Shown: positions 18,699 to 28,495, numbered from the stretch's first letter. The stretch is DNA of 64,000 nt from CBDEUK01 sp965250225 (GCA_965250225.1 CBDFNQ010000028.1:62001-126000), one strand, 5' to 3'. The notes: generated by a model not told the origin, from the sequence alone. Program-made: numbers and translations.

Positions 18699-20156
18699 AT
18701 GAAAAAGGGCTATTTTCCATTTGGCTTTAATTATGTACTGTCATCATTGTTAGCTGCCTGTTTAATCAGTGCGACAGTATCTGCTCGTTCATTACCCGAT
18801 TTTACACCGTTGGTTGAAAACAATGCGCAAGCGGTTGTTAATATCAGTACAACCGTGAAGAACGAAGCAGGCAATGGGATAGCTCCACAATTTAATTTAC
18901 CGGACATCCCGGAAGACAGTCCGTTTTATGATTTTTTCCGTAAATTTTTTGAAGAGATGCCACAAAACCAGGGTTCACCTGAACCCTTCAGAAAACGCTC
19001 ATCCCTCGGTTCTGGTTTTATTTTGTCCAAAGATGGATATGTGATCACCAATAACCATGTAGTGGAAAATGCTGATGAAATCATCGTTCGTTTAAATGAT
19101 CGTCGTGAATTTGAAGCAGAACTTGTTGGCAGGGATAAAAAAAGTGACATAGCTGTACTGAAGATTGATGGTAACCATTTGCCAGTAGTCAAAATAGGCG
19201 ATTCTGATCGTATGAAAGTAGGCGAATGGGTTTTGGCAATCGGATCACCATTCGGTTTTGATCATTCAGTGACCGCAGGCATTGTCAGTGCGATTGGGCG
19301 TAGTCTACCAAACGAAAACTATGTGCCCTTTATTCAGACTGATGTCGCGATTAATCCGGGCAATTCTGGTGGCCCATTGTTTAATCTCGATGGAGAAGTG
19401 ATTGGTGTGAATTCACAAATCTACAGCCGTACCGGTGGTTTCATGGGACTTTCTTTTGCAGTTCCGGTTAATGTGATGATGGATGTGTATCGCCAGCTCA
19501 GGGATCAAGGTCAGGTAAGTCGTGGCTGGTTGGGTGTGTTGATTCAGGATGTGAATGCTGAACTTGCCGAATCGTTCGGTATGGAACGGCCAATGGGAGC
19601 TTTGGTTGCTAAAGTGATAGAAGATAGCCCGGCGGAGAAAGCGGGTTTTGAAGTTGGTGATATTGTTGTGAAATACAATGGTGAAGATATCGGTTTTTCT
19701 TCGGATCTACCTCCGATGGTGGGTATCAGCAAAGTTGGAGATGTAACTCCTGTTGAAGTGATACGAGGAGGCAAGCGGAAGACCTTGCGCGTCACAATAG
19801 CCCAATTGCCCGATGACGGTTCCTCTGTAGCAGGCTCTCCTTCATCAGCACCTGATAAAATAGTCAATAATTCACTCAAACTGCGTGTCAAAGACATCAA
19901 CGATGAACAAAGAAAAGAACTGAAACTTGATGCTCATGGGGTGATAGTCGAAGAGGTAATTGCGGGCCCGGCAAGGAATGCTGGTGTGCAAAGAGGTGAT
20001 GTCATCCTGCTTGTGAATAACATCAAGGTGAATGATACAAAACACTTTAAGGAGCTAACCACTGATTTGCCGACCGGAAAATCTATTCCCATCCTGATTC
20101 AGAGAAGAGGTGGCCCAATATTTCTGGCAATGAAGATCGAGGATAATGATTCATAA
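18699..20156 (+). CDS. mucD: Periplasmic serine protease, DegQ/MucD family
   Basis: 485 residues with a signal peptide to about residue 30. The trypsin-like domain carries the full triad: histidine in ITNNHVVENA, aspartate in KSDIAVLKI and serine in NPGNSGGPLFN. Two PDZ domains follow (about 275-375 and 395-480), the first with RGWLGVLIQDVN. It degrades or refolds misfolded periplasmic proteins. It closes the rpoE-rseA-rseB set, as mucD does in Pseudomonas (mucC is absent here). GGAG stands seven to eight bases before the start. Confidence 0.96.
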   Translation: MKKGYFPFGFNYVLSSLLAACLISATVSARSLPDFTPLVENNAQAVVNISTTVKNEAGNGIAPQFNLPDIPEDSPFYDFFRKFFEEMPQNQGSPEPFRKRSSLGSGFILSKDGYVITNNHVVENADEIIVRLNDRREFEAELVGRDKKSDIAVLKIDGNHLPVVKIGDSDRMKVGEWVLAIGSPFGFDHSVTAGIVSAIGRSLPNENYVPFIQTDVAINPGNSGGPLFNLDGEVIGVNSQIYSRTGGFMGLSFAVPVNVMMDVYRQLRDQGQVSRGWLGVLIQDVNAELAESFGMERPMGALVAKVIEDSPAEKAGFEVGDIVVKYNGEDIGFSSDLPPMVGISKVGDVTPVEVIRGGKRKTLRVTIAQLPDDGSSVAGSPSSAPDKIVNNSLKLRVKDINDEQRKELKLDAHGVIVEEVIAGPARNAGVQRGDVILLVNNIKVNDTKHFKELTTDLPTGKSIPILIQRRGGPIFLAMKIEDNDS

Positions 20157-20206
20157 AAAAAATTGATAAATTCATTTTTTGTTATTCATAACTAGCGAGA
20201 AAAGAC

Positions 20207-20467
20207 ATGAGTAACATAAATAGTGAATTTATTTTTATACTCTACGTTCGTGATAAGTGTCACCTTTGTGAGCAAATGCTGGTCGAGCTTGAAGCTAACC
20301 TTGTCAATCAGAAGTATCATGTTGAGGTAATTGATATTGATACGGATCCTGAACTGCAACGTCAGCACGCTGGTCAAATTCCTGTTTTAACCTACCAGGG
20401 CACAGTTCTGTGTGAATACTTCTTCGATTCAAAGGTGCTCGAATCCATACTGATTTCTGCCAGATAG
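20207..20467 (+). CDS. Glutaredoxin-family protein
   Basis: 86 residues, the short glutaredoxin-like (DUF836) type. It shows the redox CxxC in YVRDKCHLCEQML near residue 18, the conserved cis-proline in HAGQIPVLTY, and the beta-alpha-beta pattern of a thioredoxin fold. It is probably a cytoplasmic thiol reductase or a non-catalytic fold member; the substrate is unknown. AGCGAGAAAAG precedes the start. The next gene, lepA, begins 93 bases later, and a TAGAAT box at 20511-20516 may be the -10 of a lepA promoter. Confidence 0.88.
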   Translation: MSNINSEFIFILYVRDKCHLCEQMLVELEANLVNQKYHVEVIDIDTDPELQRQHAGQIPVLTYQGTVLCEYFFDSKVLESILISAR

Positions 20468-20560
20468 AATACTAATCAAACATTATGTTTATGTGTTGCA
20501 GGATATCAGCTAGAATCGCCGCATTTTGGCAGACAGCCTCCTAAGTGTATCTCAGTTTTT

Positions 20561-22357
20561 ATGCAGAATATTCGAAATTTTTCAATTATTGCCCATATTG
20601 ATCATGGTAAATCTACATTAGCCGATCGGTTTATTCAGACCTGTGGTGGTTTGTCTGATCGTGAAATGTCCGCACAGGTTCTAGATTCTATGGACATTGA
20701 GCGCGAACGCGGTATTACTATTAAGGCTCAGAGTGTCACTCTCAATTATATGGCATCGGATGGCACTGATTACCAGCTCAATATGATTGATACTCCAGGG
20801 CATGTTGATTTTAGTTATGAGGTATCACGTTCTTTGGCTGCCTGTGAAGGCGCATTATTGGTTGTTGATGCGGCTCAGGGTGTCGAAGCGCAAAGTGTGG
20901 CGAACTGTTTTACCGCTATTGAATATGATCTGGAGGTCTTGCCCGTATTAAATAAAATTGACCTGCCTGCAGCCGATCCCGATAGAGTATCTGATGAGAT
21001 AGAAGAGATCATTGGTCTGGACACCAAAGAGACGATTCAGGTTAGTGCTAAAATGGGTACCGGCATAAAGGAATTACTGGAACAAATTGTGAGCGTGTTC
21101 CCTGCGCCAAAAGGCGATCCGGATGCACCATTGAAGGCATTGATCATTGATTCCTGGTTTGATAATTACCTGGGCGTGGTTTCACTGGTACGAATAGTTG
21201 ATGGTGTCTTACCAATTCGAAAAAAAATGCGTGTCATGACGACGGGCCGTGATTATGAAGTCACTGAAGTGGGTGTCTTCACACCCAAAAGGGTGTCACG
21301 AAAAGAATTGTTAACTGGTGAAGTCGGTTATGTTGTTGGTAGCATTAAAGAAATTGATGCTGTCCCAGTGGGAGATACCCTTACGCTCGCAGAAAATCCT
21401 GCAGAGGAACCTGTGCCAGGATTTGAGCATGTCAAACCGCGTGTGTTTGCTGGTTTATACCCGATTGATTCCAGTGATTATGAAGCCTTTCGCGAGGCTC
21501 TGGCAAAATTAAAACTCAATGATGCCGCGATGCATTTTGAACCGGAAACCTCTCAGGCATTGGGTTTTGGTTTTCGATGTGGCTTTCTTGGTATGCTGCA
21601 TATGGAGATCGTTCAAGAACGCCTGGAGCGTGAATACGACTTGAGTTTGATCACAACGGCACCGACCGTTGTATATGAAGTGTTGAGTACGGCAAATGAG
21701 ACTATTTATGTCGATAATCCGGCTAAATTACCGACTACCGATAAGATAAGCGAAATTCGTGAGCCAATTGTTAGAACCGATATACTTGTGCCACAGGAAT
21801 ATATTGGCAATGTGATCACTCTGTGTATCGAAAAACGAGGAGTACAAAGAAAATTACATTACTTAGGCAAGCAAATTTCATTAACCTTTGAACTTCCGAT
21901 GAGTGAGATGGTGTTGGATTTTTTTGACCGTCTAAAATCAGTCAGTCGTGGATATGCCTCGTTTGATTATCATTTCATTCGTTTTGAACCAGCAAAACTG
22001 GTAAAACTGGATATCCAGATCAATGGTGAACGAGTCGATGCCTTATCGTCTATTGTGCATCAGGATCAAGTGCAAACTCGGGGCCGAGACCTGGCGGAGA
22101 AGATGAAAGAATTTATCCCCAGACAGATGTTTGAAGTTGCAGTTCAAGCCTCGGTCGGTTCAAAGATTGTTGCGCGACAAACTGTAAAAGCAATGCGCAA
22201 AAATGTGACGGCAAAATGTTATGGTGGTGATATTACCCGTAAGCGTAAATTGCTGGAAAAACAAAAAGCTGGGAAAAAAAGAATGAAACAATTTGGCTCA
22301 GTGGAAATACCACAGGAGGCCTTCATGGCAATATTACACGTAGGAAAAGATAAATGA
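20561..22357 (+). CDS. lepA: Elongation factor 4 (LepA)
   Basis: 598 residues, normal length. The GTPase domain has AHIDHGKSTLADR (P-loop), the switch region DSMDIERERGITIKAQSV, DTPGHVDFSYEVSRSL and NKIDLPAADP; domains II, III and V of the EF-G type follow, and the LepA-specific C-terminus with KCYGGDITRKRKLLEKQKAGKKRMK. EF4 binds ribosomes and helps with stalled translocation or assembly. Its stop overlaps the lepB start by four bases (ATGA), the usual operon. Confidence 0.97.
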   Translation: MQNIRNFSIIAHIDHGKSTLADRFIQTCGGLSDREMSAQVLDSMDIERERGITIKAQSVTLNYMASDGTDYQLNMIDTPGHVDFSYEVSRSLAACEGALLVVDAAQGVEAQSVANCFTAIEYDLEVLPVLNKIDLPAADPDRVSDEIEEIIGLDTKETIQVSAKMGTGIKELLEQIVSVFPAPKGDPDAPLKALIIDSWFDNYLGVVSLVRIVDGVLPIRKKMRVMTTGRDYEVTEVGVFTPKRVSRKELLTGEVGYVVGSIKEIDAVPVGDTLTLAENPAEEPVPGFEHVKPRVFAGLYPIDSSDYEAFREALAKLKLNDAAMHFEPETSQALGFGFRCGFLGMLHMEIVQERLEREYDLSLITTAPTVVYEVLSTANETIYVDNPAKLPTTDKISEIREPIVRTDILVPQEYIGNVITLCIEKRGVQRKLHYLGKQISLTFELPMSEMVLDFFDRLKSVSRGYASFDYHFIRFEPAKLVKLDIQINGERVDALSSIVHQDQVQTRGRDLAEKMKEFIPRQMFEVAVQASVGSKIVARQTVKAMRKNVTAKCYGGDITRKRKLLEKQKAGKKRMKQFGSVEIPQEAFMAILHVGKDK

Positions 22358-23172
22358 ATTTTGATTTTTCAGCTTTTTTAGTTTTATTAACCTTTCTCAG
22401 TGGCGCAATCTGGTTATTTGATATTCTGTTTCTTGCGTCTTCTCGCAAAACAAAATTGGCAGAAGGTTCTGAACCAACCAATGTGGCTGAACCCTGGCCA
22501 GTCGAATTTGCCCGCTCGTTTTTCCCGGTTTTTCTGATAGTACTCATTTTACGTTCTTTTATTGTTGAACCATTTCGCATTCCGAGTGCGTCTATGATGC
22601 CAACCCTGTTAATTGGTGATTTCATACTGGTGAATAAATACGATTACGGGATACGTCTTCCTGTATTGAACAAGAAAATCATAGAGAAAGAGAGGCCGAA
22701 AAGAGGTGATATCGTTGTATTTCGTTATCCAGGTGATCAAAAAACGCCGTATATAAAACGTGTTGTGGGTCTGCCTGGTGATCGTCTTGTTTATCAGGAT
22801 AAGACCCTGACTATCAATGGTAAGGTTATGGCAGAGGTGGAACTTGGGGAATATATTGGTCAGGATTCCACTAGTTTAATGATGATGGGCTCTATGGTTT
22901 TTGAGGAGGATCTGGACGGTGTGAAACATCAGATCCTGGAGGTATCCGGCAGAACCTCTAAAAATGCCGATGTCGTTGTCCCAAAAGGTCATTATTTCGT
23001 CCTCGGAGATAATCGTGATAATAGTGGAGATAGTCGTTTTTGGGGGTTTGTGCCCGACGAAAATCTGATGGGCAGGGCGTTTTTGATCTGGATGAGTTGG
23101 CGTTCTGAGAGTTTTTGGGACATTACAAGCTGGCAGGTTGAGTGGAATAGAATTGGTACAATGCTAAACTAG
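22354..23172 (+). CDS. lepB: Signal peptidase I
   Basis: 272 residues. Two N-terminal membrane segments (about 5-25 and 50-70) are followed by the catalytic serine in RIPSASMMPTLLIGDF and the lysine in TPYIKRVVGLPGDR, then VLGDNRDNSGDSRFWGFVP near the end. It cuts signal peptides from exported proteins on the periplasmic face. Size is a little shorter than E. coli LepB because part of the second domain is reduced. It overlaps lepA and precedes the DUF4845 gene by 30 bases. Confidence 0.96.
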   Translation: MNFDFSAFLVLLTFLSGAIWLFDILFLASSRKTKLAEGSEPTNVAEPWPVEFARSFFPVFLIVLILRSFIVEPFRIPSASMMPTLLIGDFILVNKYDYGIRLPVLNKKIIEKERPKRGDIVVFRYPGDQKTPYIKRVVGLPGDRLVYQDKTLTINGKVMAEVELGEYIGQDSTSLMMMGSMVFEEDLDGVKHQILEVSGRTSKNADVVVPKGHYFVLGDNRDNSGDSRFWGFVPDENLMGRAFLIWMSWRSESFWDITSWQVEWNRIGTMLN

Positions 23173-23202
23173 ACTGGCCTGAAACATAGGAGTGACTCTT
23201 TA

Positions 23203-23610
23203 ATGAATAAAAACAAACGATCAACACAATCTGGTTTAACCTTTATGGGTTTCATCTTCATAATCATGATACTGGTTTTGGTAGGTGCTTTAGTACTTAG
23301 AATATATCCGCTTTACTACGAAAAATTTCAAGTCATCAATTCAATGAAAACCGTCTCTGCGCGGCCAGATGCATCGACATTGACGGCAGGACAGGTTCGT
23401 ACTTATTTCTTGAAAAATATCGAGATTACGAACATTAGAAGATTTGATGGCACGGTCAAAGAGCATGTGAAGGTCTTAAAAGGCAAAAAAGGCGAACCCA
23501 ATAAGATTCGTGTTAGATACAATGCAGAGAATGTATTTTTTCGAGATTTATTTTTTACCCTGAAATTTGATGAGACCATGCCGTTAGGCACAACAGCAGG
23601 TGATGACTGA
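23203..23610 (+). CDS. DUF4845 membrane protein
   Basis: 135 residues with one N-terminal membrane segment (about 12-33, LTFMGFIFIIMILVLVGALV) preceded by a basic start, and a soluble remainder rich in lysine. Proteins of this family occur between lepB and rnc in many gamma- and betaproteobacteria, which is the arrangement here; function is not known. The glycine-threonine start QSGLTFMGFI resembles a type IV pilin-like N-terminus, but no prepilin cleavage site is convincing. Its last bases overlap the start of rnc. Confidence 0.85.
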   Translation: MNKNKRSTQSGLTFMGFIFIIMILVLVGALVLRIYPLYYEKFQVINSMKTVSARPDASTLTAGQVRTYFLKNIEITNIRRFDGTVKEHVKVLKGKKGEPNKIRVRYNAENVFFRDLFFTLKFDETMPLGTTAGDD

Positions 23611-24286
23611 TACGACTGACAAGTTATGTCAGGCGATCAGCCATCAATTTATAGACCCTGGTTTACTCAGTCTGGCTTTAACACATCGGAGTGTTGGCCA
23701 GGAGAATAATGAGCGTCTTGAATATCTTGGCGATGCACTGTTGGGAGCGGTGATTGCTGAAGCAATATATCATCAATTTCCAACTGCGCCGGAAGGCGAG
23801 CTTACCAGACTCAGGGCCAATCTGGTTAAAAAGGAGACGCTCGCTAAATTGGCAAGGACACTGGAGATTGGCAGATGCATTCATCTGGGTTCTGGTGAAT
23901 TGAAAAGCGGTGGCTGGCGAAGAGATTCTATATTATCGAATACATTCGAAGCTATTATCGGTGCAGTCTACCTGGATTCGGATTATGATACCTGTCGAAA
24001 ATGTCTGCTGGAGATTTATCACGAAATGCTTGGGCAGATATCACCAGATAATCTGTCCAAAGATCCAAAAACCCAATTGCAGGAATATCTGCAAGCGAGA
24101 AAGATTTCCTTGCCAGTGTATACCGTCGTCAAGGAAGAAGGTCTGGCACATTCCCGAGAGTTTACCGTAGAGTGCAAGGTTGAAAACATGGGTGACCCTA
24201 TTTGTGCTACAGGACGAAGCAAACGTAGTGCGGAACAATTTTCAGCACAGGAAACACTGAATCTATTACAGTCTGAAAATTCGTGA
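23603..24286 (+). CDS. rnc: Ribonuclease III
   Basis: 227 residues from ATG at 23603 (a GTG at 23600 is also in frame). The catalytic signature ERLEYLGDALLGAVIAE is near residue 38, with further acidic residues in the EAIIGAVYLDS stretch. The double-stranded RNA-binding domain occupies about 155-225 (DPKTQLQEYLQARK). It cuts rRNA precursors and structured mRNAs. Starts inside the end of the DUF4845 gene and overlaps era by four bases (GTGA), so the genes are translated as an operon. Confidence 0.96.
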   Translation: MTDTTDKLCQAISHQFIDPGLLSLALTHRSVGQENNERLEYLGDALLGAVIAEAIYHQFPTAPEGELTRLRANLVKKETLAKLARTLEIGRCIHLGSGELKSGGWRRDSILSNTFEAIIGAVYLDSDYDTCRKCLLEIYHEMLGQISPDNLSKDPKTQLQEYLQARKISLPVYTVVKEEGLAHSREFTVECKVENMGDPICATGRSKRSAEQFSAQETLNLLQSENS

Positions 24287-25200
24287 ACGATGTAAAAAAT
24301 ACGAATAAAAAATCGACAGTCCGTTGTGGACATGTTGCTATTATTGGCCGTGCAAATGTTGGCAAATCAACATTATTGAATCGTTTGATAGGTCAAAAGC
24401 TCAGCATTACAACGCGTAAACCACAAACCACACGTCATCATTTGATCGGCATTAAAAATACTGATAGCGCGCAAATTATTTATATTGATACGCCGGGTAT
24501 ACAGAAATCACCTAAGACTGCCATCAATCGCTACATGAATCGTGAGGCGTTGAATGTTATAGATGGTGTTGATGTCCTGGTTTTTATGATCGAGGCGATG
24601 AAGTGGACTGAAGAAGACAAAATGGTTTTACAAAAAATCAGCCATGTTTCTACTGACGTGATCCTAGTTGTCAATAAAGTGGATAAAATTAATGATAAAA
24701 AGAAGTTGTTGCCCTTCATTGAAGATTTAAAACAATCTTTGGAATGTTCACATATTATCCCAATGAGCGCTCTCTCTATTGATGATGTAGAGAGTCTTGA
24801 ATCAAAAATTACAGACAATTTGCCAATTGCTGAAAAAATCTATGGTGACGATCAAATCACTAATAGAGGCTCGCGTTTTTTTGCAGCAGAATTTATTCGT
24901 GAAAAATTGACGCAGAAACTGGGGGATGAGTTGCCCTATCAATCAACTGTAACGATTGATAGTTTTAAGGAGAAAAAAAAGATTCTTCACATTCATGCAA
25001 CCATATGGGTGGAACGCTCAGGACAGAAAGCCATTATCATTGGCAAGAATGGTGCTATCCTGAAGTCGGTTGGTGAGCAATCGAGAAAAGACATGGAAAC
25101 GATGTTTGGTCAAAAAGTATTTCTCGAAACCTGGGTCAAGGTTAAAGGTAAATGGACAGACGATGAAAAGGCCCTGAGACAATTCGAGTACGATGTTTGA
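24283..25200 (+). CDS. era: GTPase Era
   Basis: 305 residues beginning with GTG. Ras-like domain: GRANVGKSTLLNRLIG (P-loop), TTRKPQTTRHHLIGI (switch), DTPGIQK and NKVDKIND; the C-terminal KH domain (about 205-300) has IHATIWVERSGQKAIIIGKN. Era binds the 3' end of 16S rRNA in small-subunit assembly. Normal length, and its position between rnc and recO is the conserved one. Confidence 0.97.
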   Translation: MNDVKNTNKKSTVRCGHVAIIGRANVGKSTLLNRLIGQKLSITTRKPQTTRHHLIGIKNTDSAQIIYIDTPGIQKSPKTAINRYMNREALNVIDGVDVLVFMIEAMKWTEEDKMVLQKISHVSTDVILVVNKVDKINDKKKLLPFIEDLKQSLECSHIIPMSALSIDDVESLESKITDNLPIAEKIYGDDQITNRGSRFFAAEFIREKLTQKLGDELPYQSTVTIDSFKEKKKILHIHATIWVERSGQKAIIIGKNGAILKSVGEQSRKDMETMFGQKVFLETWVKVKGKWTDDEKALRQFEYDV

Positions 25201-25221
25201 CCAGCGATATAAATCTCACCA

Positions 25222-25935
25222 ATGAAAACGGAGCTTCATCCCTGTTTTATTCTACATCAGCGTCCCTATCGCGAAACTAGTTTGTTACTGGATGTGCTTT
25301 CTTCTGATTATGGTCGGGTTGATCTGGTGGCACGTGGTATACGAACAAAAAATAAACGTAACGAACAGGCTTTGTTACAACCCTACCAGAAAATTATGCT
25401 TTCCTGGTCTGGCAGGGGCAGCATGGGAACTTTAAATAAGGTTGAATCTATTTGTCCGGTTGATATGTTAAAAGGCTCGTTAGTTATGACTGGTTTTTAT
25501 ATCAATGAATTGATTGTGCGTTTATTGCATAAGAACGAACCACATATTGAATTGTTTGAGGCGTATGAAGTTGTATTAATCTCGTTAAGGAATGCTGAAA
25601 ACGAACAATCTGTACTGAGGCGGTTTGAAATACAATTATTGCAGGCGCTAGGCTATGGTTTAGTACTTGACCATGATGTTGATAATGATTCCCCGATTGA
25701 ACAGGACAAAGACTACTATTATTGCCTGGATAATGGTCCGAGTGAAACGCCACCGAAACACGGTGAGTATGTCTTATTAAGCGGAAAAACTTTGTTGTCA
25801 CTTCAAAACGATCAGTTCGAATCGGAAGATTCCTTGAAACAAGCAAGAGTTCTCATGCGCACAATGCTAAAGAGTTTTCTTGGCTCCAAACCATTAAGTA
25901 GTCGACAGTTGTACAAATCGTATTTGAATGTTTGA
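25222..25935 (+). CDS. recO: DNA repair protein RecO
   Basis: 237 residues. The N-terminal OB fold (about 1-80) has CFILHQRPYRETSLLLDVLS and GRVDLVARGIRTK; the helical C-terminal domain includes FYINELIVRLLHKNEPH and FEIQLLQALGYG. RecO helps RecR load RecA on SSB-coated gaps. It lies 21 bases after era. pdxJ, often next in related genomes, is not here; the gene is followed by a palindromic repeat and convergent genes. Confidence 0.94.
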   Translation: MKTELHPCFILHQRPYRETSLLLDVLSSDYGRVDLVARGIRTKNKRNEQALLQPYQKIMLSWSGRGSMGTLNKVESICPVDMLKGSLVMTGFYINELIVRLLHKNEPHIELFEAYEVVLISLRNAENEQSVLRRFEIQLLQALGYGLVLDHDVDNDSPIEQDKDYYYCLDNGPSETPPKHGEYVLLSGKTLLSLQNDQFESEDSLKQARVLMRTMLKSFLGSKPLSSRQLYKSYLNV

Positions 25936-25969
25936 AAATCATAGAGACCTCTGCATATTTCATTTTTTC

Positions 25970-26050
25970 TGACAAGGTGGTACGACCCCAAGGATGGAGG
26001 AGGTGGAGCGACGCTTGGAGCAAAAGCCGAGAACAACGCAGGAAGCCATA
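25970..26050. repeat. Palindromic repeat element, copy C
   Basis: Contains CCCCAAGGATGGAGG (25986-26000) followed by GGTGGAGCGACGCTTGGAGC and AAAAGCCGAGAAC. It shares the order 'palindrome around AAGGATG or ATGGATG, then GGAGCAAAA' with copies near 34090, 42950 and 50842; its second part also occurs inverted at about 34160-34200. It fills the gap between recO and the convergent NYN gene. Confidence 0.6.
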
Positions 26051-26062
26051 GCCGAAATCCAG

Positions 26063-26539
26063 TCATGATAACAAGAGGTTTTCCTCGATAGGATGAAAAA
26101 CACTGGCGGCATCAATGAGAGAGTTAGCGGTGAGTGATGACACACCATACACTTCAGCACTAATAGCATAATCCTTTTTTATTTTTTCCAGTAACAGGTC
26201 AAAATCTCCGTCACCCGATAATAAAATAATAGTGTCAACATCCTTTGCTGTTTCCATAACATCAATGGCAATGCCGACATCCCAATCACCTTTGGCAGAA
26301 CCGTCACTGCGTTGTATGTAAGGTTTAAGTCTGATTGTGAAACCGATGTGTTTTAGTGCATCCTGAAATTTTAGTTGTTTATCATCACCACGATGAATGG
26401 CATATGCGGTTGCAGAAAGAATATCTCCTTCAGAACTGATACGCTTCCAGAACTCTCGATAATTAAATTGACGACCATAGGCTTGTCGAGTGGTGTAATA
26501 AATATTTTGCACATCGACAAAAATAGCAATTGTTTTCAT
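26063..26539 (-). CDS. NYN-domain (LabA/DUF88-type) putative nuclease
   Basis: 158 residues, essentially one NYN domain of the PIN-like nuclease fold. The conserved acidic residues are visible in IAIFVDVQNIYYT near residue 8, KGDWDVGIAIDVM near residue 87 and ILLSGDGDFDLLL near residue 107; together they form the metal site. Such proteins are thought to process RNA, but the substrate is not known. It follows rhlE on the same strand by 33 bases, so an RNA-related pair is plausible. Confidence 0.85.
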   Translation of the reverse strand: MKTIAIFVDVQNIYYTTRQAYGRQFNYREFWKRISSEGDILSATAYAIHRGDDKQLKFQDALKHIGFTIRLKPYIQRSDGSAKGDWDVGIAIDVMETAKDVDTIILLSGDGDFDLLLEKIKKDYAISAEVYGVSSLTANSLIDAASVFHPIEENLLLS

Positions 26540-26572
26540 AACTATATTTTTATGAAATATCAGTCGTATTCT

Positions 26573-27925
26573 TTAAACAACATGGCTTGTTGTTAAACTT
26601 GAGAGTTTCACGTGGTTGTCGAGTTTATTGTTTCTTTTGCTTGAGTTGTTATTACCAGAGCTATTCGATTTGCTATTTCGTCCACGCGTTCTTTGTTCGT
26701 TTGAATTTCTCCTCTGACCTTTTCTATGGTTAGATTTTTTTACCTGTTGTTTGTTGCGTGTGGGTTTATTGGAAATGGATTGCGGTACGACATGTTCTGG
26801 TTCGAAGCCTTCAATCTCTTCACGTTCGATCTTACGTTTGATGAGTCGTTCGATATCTTGCAATTGTTTGATCTCATCGGCACTGACCAGGGAGATGGCA
26901 CTGCCGCTAGCACCTGCGCGACCCGTTCGACCAATACGATGAATGTAATCTTCTGGCACATTCGGCAGATCGAAGTTAACGACATGAGATAGTTGATCAA
27001 TGTCTATTCCCCTGGCTGCGATATCGGTTGCCACCAGCACTTGAATCTTATTCTGTTTAAATCTAGCCAACGCTTTAGTCCGCTGAGCCTGACTTTTATT
27101 ACCGTGTATGGCCGCAGCATGAATATTGTCACGCGACAGTCGCTTTACCAATTTATCCGCACCATGTTTGGTACGGCTGAAAACTAATACCTGGTACCAG
27201 TTTTCCTGTCGTATCAGATGACTCAGTAATTCTACTTTGCGTGCCTTATCTACTGGATGGATCGTTTGGGAAATAGTCTCAACAGTAGAATTGCGTGGGG
27301 AGACACTGATTTCAACGGGATCATGGATAATGCCTTTGGCGAGTTGTCGAATGTCTTTGGAGAAGGTTGCAGAGAACATCAGATTCTGTCGCTGTTTCGG
27401 TAACAGGGACATGATCTTTTTAATATCGTGTATAAATCCCATATCCAACATGCGGTCGGCTTCATCCAATACCAGAATCTCAATATCATTAAAGCGAATA
27501 GCATTTTGTTGATAGAGATCGAGTAGACGACCCGGTGTTGCAACTAATACATCGACACCACGGCGTAGTTTCATCATCTGCGGATTGATTTTGACACCAC
27601 CAAAGACAACGGCAGAATGCAGTTTCATATATTTACCATAAGTGACCACGCTTTCCTGCACCTGAGCTGCGAGTTCCCGCGTAGGTGTTAATACTAATGC
27701 GCGGGTACGGTTGCTTTTTACGGGTGGTTTGTTGCTGAGTCGTTGTAACAGGGGCAGGGTAAAACCGGCTGTCTTTCCCGTACCGGTTTGTGCTGCGGCC
27801 ATAACATCGTGGCCTTCTAATATAGCGGGGATGGCCTGTGCCTGGATGGGTGTTGGGCTGGTATAGCCAGTTGCGCGCACGGCGCGCAGTAATTCTTCGG
27901 ATAATCCGAGTGTTTCAAATTTCAT
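26573..27925 (-). CDS. rhlE: DEAD-box RNA helicase RhlE-like
   Basis: 450 residues. Helicase motifs in order: the Q motif with SPTPIQAQAIPAILEG, Walker A AAQTGTGKTAG, PTRELAAQV, VLDEADRMLDMGF (DEAD), FSATF, and the second domain with VATDIAARGIDI and HRIGRTGRAGASG. The last 70 residues are a basic, Asn/Ser/Arg-rich tail (for example NSNEQRTRGRNSKSNSSG) that likely binds RNA. It unwinds short RNA duplexes in ribosome maturation or decay. A leader of up to 300 bases, with GC-rich stretches and no gene, lies upstream. Confidence 0.94.
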   Translation of the reverse strand: MKFETLGLSEELLRAVRATGYTSPTPIQAQAIPAILEGHDVMAAAQTGTGKTAGFTLPLLQRLSNKPPVKSNRTRALVLTPTRELAAQVQESVVTYGKYMKLHSAVVFGGVKINPQMMKLRRGVDVLVATPGRLLDLYQQNAIRFNDIEILVLDEADRMLDMGFIHDIKKIMSLLPKQRQNLMFSATFSKDIRQLAKGIIHDPVEISVSPRNSTVETISQTIHPVDKARKVELLSHLIRQENWYQVLVFSRTKHGADKLVKRLSRDNIHAAAIHGNKSQAQRTKALARFKQNKIQVLVATDIAARGIDIDQLSHVVNFDLPNVPEDYIHRIGRTGRAGASGSAISLVSADEIKQLQDIERLIKRKIEREEIEGFEPEHVVPQSISNKPTRNKQQVKKSNHRKGQRRNSNEQRTRGRNSKSNSSGNNNSSKRNNKLDNHVKLSSLTTSHVV

Positions 27926-28495
27926 TCAATATTTTCCTAAAATTCCAAGATTATGCCTCCGCACGGCTTGCTGTTTCGAGCAAAAAATCTGTGTGGATGG
28001 CTTGTGTTTCTAGCGAAGTAAAATCGGCCATTAACCTTTACGCGATATCGCTGAGGTTAGGCATGGAGATAGCTTTGCCGTTATGTGCGGCATGCAATAA
28101 TTGGCTCTCTTAAGGGAGTAGCAGTTGGACTCGATGTGGGGACTTTTATGAAAAAGCAGCACAAGGGGGGCGAACTAACAACTAAAGATGACGCTCTGGA
28201 CACCCTACGGTGCCACAGATGCGCGCACTTTAACACACTATGGCGGTAAAACATCAGTTTTTTTTATGAGGGGGCGGAAATAAAATATCCTCTAGATTAT
28301 GTTGGAGGTGTGACAAAGGAAAGTAAAAGCAATCGTACGACACTGTTGATAAATATGGACGTACTTCATGTGTAGGAGCCCGGATTTGATTTGACAATTA
28401 CACGTTTTATACAAGTATCTGTTAGTTTAGATTTGAGCTAAATTTTTTCTGCCTAAACCGATTTCCCATCTAGAAAATTTATAAAATGCTTTCTA
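27926..28495. other. Non-coding stretch upstream of rhlE
   Basis: About 570 bases with no supported gene. The part next to rhlE (27926-28250) is GC-richer, with short complementary pieces such as those around 28170-28220, and is probably the rhlE leader and promoter; cold-shock-type leaders are common for such helicases, but none is demonstrated here. The part from 28250 to 28495 is AT-rich and shows nothing recognisable. Confidence 0.5.
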
